This document shows, piece by piece, positions 58,101-60,000 of a stretch of DNA of 60,000 nucleotides. Each line of letters opens with the position of its first letter. Position 1 is the first letter of the stretch. The notes under the pieces were generated by a model. It was not told the origin of the DNA. It searched no databases and was given only the letters and a program-made list of their open reading frames with translations. The translations under genes and the position numbers were made by a program. The stretch comes from Takakia lepidozioides (lineage: Eukaryota > Streptophyta > Takakiopsida > Takakiales > Takakiaceae): NCBI GenBank assembly GCA_030704615.1, contig CM060732.1, positions 69,609,053 through 69,669,052 of the forward strand, in the 5' to 3' direction.

Positions 58101-59327
58101 ATAAAAAACCAGATTTATACAAGCTCGTCTTTCATGGAATTTTAAAGAGAAAAAGAGAAACTCTGTCGTGCTCAGCCCACTATGATTACCTCAAACTCTC
58201 TCAAGAACCTGACCTGTTCAGCAGAAACATAACTGATCACCAGCCCATACGGTTTCAGAAATTCAATAAACAATGTACACAAGAGACATCTTCCGTCCAC
58301 CACATTATCCCTCTGGGAGGCCGGAATGAATCCCAAAGTAAGACAAATGCAGGGTGCTCACCTTTGAATGCCAGAATGTGACTGGCTTAGAGTAACACAT
58401 TCGTCCCATAACCCCCCAACACAAACAAGAAAAAGGGAAATAGAATTGCACCCTTCGTGATTCTTCGTCCAGTTCTACTTTGTCAAAATCTGATATGTAC
58501 GTGTAGCAGTACCTTTCCATGCCTCTCCAAACAGCAATAATTGTAACCAAACATAATCTAGAATTTTTATTATCATACCTGGGTCTGTTGCAGCCAAAGG
58601 CCACTCCCTTACTTAGCAAAAGAATTTTTTTGCAGAAAGTTGGCAAGACACAACTCAAACACTTGGAAAGTAATTCAGGCAAGGAATGAGGACAAAGGCC
58701 TTCCCCCTGCACCCCTAGTGAATACTTCCAATTCCTATCCTTTCTCAGGTAAAGTTCTGAGTAAAGAACTCACCCAGTATGGAAGTCCTTAGGTAGATAC
58801 ACATCCCTAACGACTCCATATTGCTCAAACGGCAGGCGAAGGTCTTCAGCCCTGTAGACACCACAACTGGCCACGTTCACTACGACTGCACAGATTATTT
58901 GGTGGAAGGTTCAATTGCAGAGGTATCACTTATCTGGCACTCCTTTCTGATGAATGAAAGCAATAGTAGAAACGTCTGTAACTTGCCCCTGAAATCATAA
59001 CCACGCTAATAAGCCACGCACAAAGGACACTGTGCGTGCGCTGGATAAGGTTGTAACTTCATCACAATCAAGATATCAGACTTCACTGGGCACTCGCAAC
59101 ATTTTCTCCCAACAACGGATAAAAACATCACTCATCCCAAATGTGACAACCAGGAAAAAATAAAGTTGAGTAATTCTAACATACCTGCAGATGCGAGCAA
59201 CATTCCGAACCAAAAGACTGGTAGGGAGCTCCTCCCGCCTGGCACTACGACCCCGCGGACTAGGGCTGCGGCGCCTACCCCGGGAACTCCTCCGTGAAGG
59301 ACTGTAGCTGGGACTACGATGCCTCAT
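55111..59327 (-). CDS. SCL30/SCL33-type SR splicing factor (seven exons, 281 aa)
   Basis: Exons in coding order: 59327-59185, 58851-58774, 56817-56653, 56331-56294, 56136-56085, 55679-55467 and 55267-55111. All splice sites are GT-AG, every join keeps phase, and the sum is 846 nt. The protein has a short N-terminal RS stretch (MRHRSPSYSPSRRSSRGRRR), then one RRM with RNP2 LLVRNV and RNP1 RGFGFVQF, and a C-terminal RS/SP-rich tail (SRSRSPRDHTPSRR, RSPSRSPAPQ). A charged extension before a single RRM is the mark of the plant SCL subfamily. The product should act in the nucleus, in spliceosome recruitment and splice-site choice. The intron between exons 2 and 3 is about 1.96 kb, far longer than the others; long RRM introns of plant SR genes are commonly alternatively spliced. 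No lesion is seen. Confidence 0.92.
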
Positions 59328-60000
59328 GGTCGCCTTTAAGAAGAAGACAGCCCGAAAATGACATACAGCGAAAATAACACTGTGACAGAAAGAACGATTC
59401 GCATAGAACTAGAGCGCCTAAAATTTCTCCAGGAGGACCCTCACTGGAACCTCTACGCCAAGCTTTTGCAAGAAAATGTACACAACATTCAAGATTCACA
59501 AACAACCAAGACACTTTCAATGCCAAACGCATAATGTGCAACAAGTCGGCCAAAGAACTCCTACATTGCGCCCGAGGGGACGAACCCCGAAAGATTGCTA
59601 CCCTACAACGCCCGAGTCACAGCCTTTCACCGCACAAACACCAAACAAGAGCCCGTCCTTGTACAACGTAATCAAGGAAAGATACGTACCCTCCTCTACA
59701 CAAACACATAACGAGGAAGGGGAAGGGTTAACCCCCATCAAGGCAACACTAACCTTGATCACGTCTGCAACTCGCGCGATCAGTTGATGCAGCGAAACCC
59801 CTCAACCCTACGACCACACATACACGCCTCAAGATTGAAGAGCAGCTCTCTTGCACGGGCTCTCCGACATCGGGAGATGACAAGAGATAGACGAACAACT
59901 ATGGTGGCATCTTGACAAGTCGCACATAGTAAACAATAGTAAATAGTAAAACCACTCCCCCATCTTTCAAATTTCGACTGGGGGTAACCCAGTGAAACAT
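59328..60000. promoter_or_regulatory. 5' region of the SR gene
   Basis: Presumed promoter and 5' untranslated region. AACCCTA-like motifs (59803-59813) are present. No further gene recognised before the window end. Confidence 0.4.

Overview
The window looks like nuclear DNA of a streptophyte (green alga of the charophyte grade, or an early land plant). The support is: spliceosomal GT-AG introns throughout, a 164-residue plant-type ribosomal protein L21 gene, a plant-specific SCL-type SR splicing factor, and plant-style MULE, CACTA and Ty3/gypsy elements. A charophyte such as Chara is my best guess, but this is inference. Most of the 60 kb is nested mobile DNA. Only two or three ordinary host genes are visible, all in the right third.

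Region 1 (1-16 kb). An open reading frame for a coiled-coil protein, running from the window edge to about position 126 and resuming at 13,826, is split by a 13.7-kb Mutator-like element (124-13815). The insertion has a 10-bp target duplication (114-123 and 13816-13825) and imperfect terminal inverted repeats. The element carries a 1170-residue transposase gene on the minus strand (one 86-bp intron), a large multi-exon gene on the plus strand whose product looks like a ParB/Srx-type domain joined to a degenerate amino-methyltransferase-like domain, and a small third gene (973-1524). Between the two divergent large genes, at both ends, and inside introns lie dozens of copies of the palindrome AATTTCGGCGCCGAAATT and its variants, spaced almost exactly 63-64 bp apart. 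This is the most striking structure in the window.

Region 2 (16-30 kb). There is a CACAGCC-type tandem tract, a long stretch with no recognisable gene, and a decayed DDE transposase (18.3-20.3 kb, minus strand). Then comes a complete CACTA element (20499-29940) with 19-bp perfect TIRs and a TAG target duplication, inserted in a minisatellite. It carries a truncated TNP2-like exon and a multi-exon En/Spm-type gene in which a HAD/FCP1-like phosphatase domain follows the transposase domain. A fragment of a LINE lies in one of its introns.

Region 3 (30-43 kb). A minus-strand Ty3/gypsy retrotransposon has near-identical LTRs, a tRNA-iMet primer site and a damaged gag-protease-RT-RNase H-integrase set. 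Its 5' LTR runs into a 500-N assembly gap. An integrase tail of a second retroelement follows on the plus strand.

Region 4 (43-60 kb). A foldback/poly-T repeat cluster sits next to an isolated terminus related to the Mutator-like element. It is followed by an unknown exon (46.0-46.3 kb, minus), RPL21 (plus), and a LINE remnant split by two different 1.1-kb TTAA-flanked piggyBac-like non-autonomous elements. A CCGGGT-rich MITE candidate comes next, and last a seven-exon SCL30/33-type SR protein gene on the minus strand.
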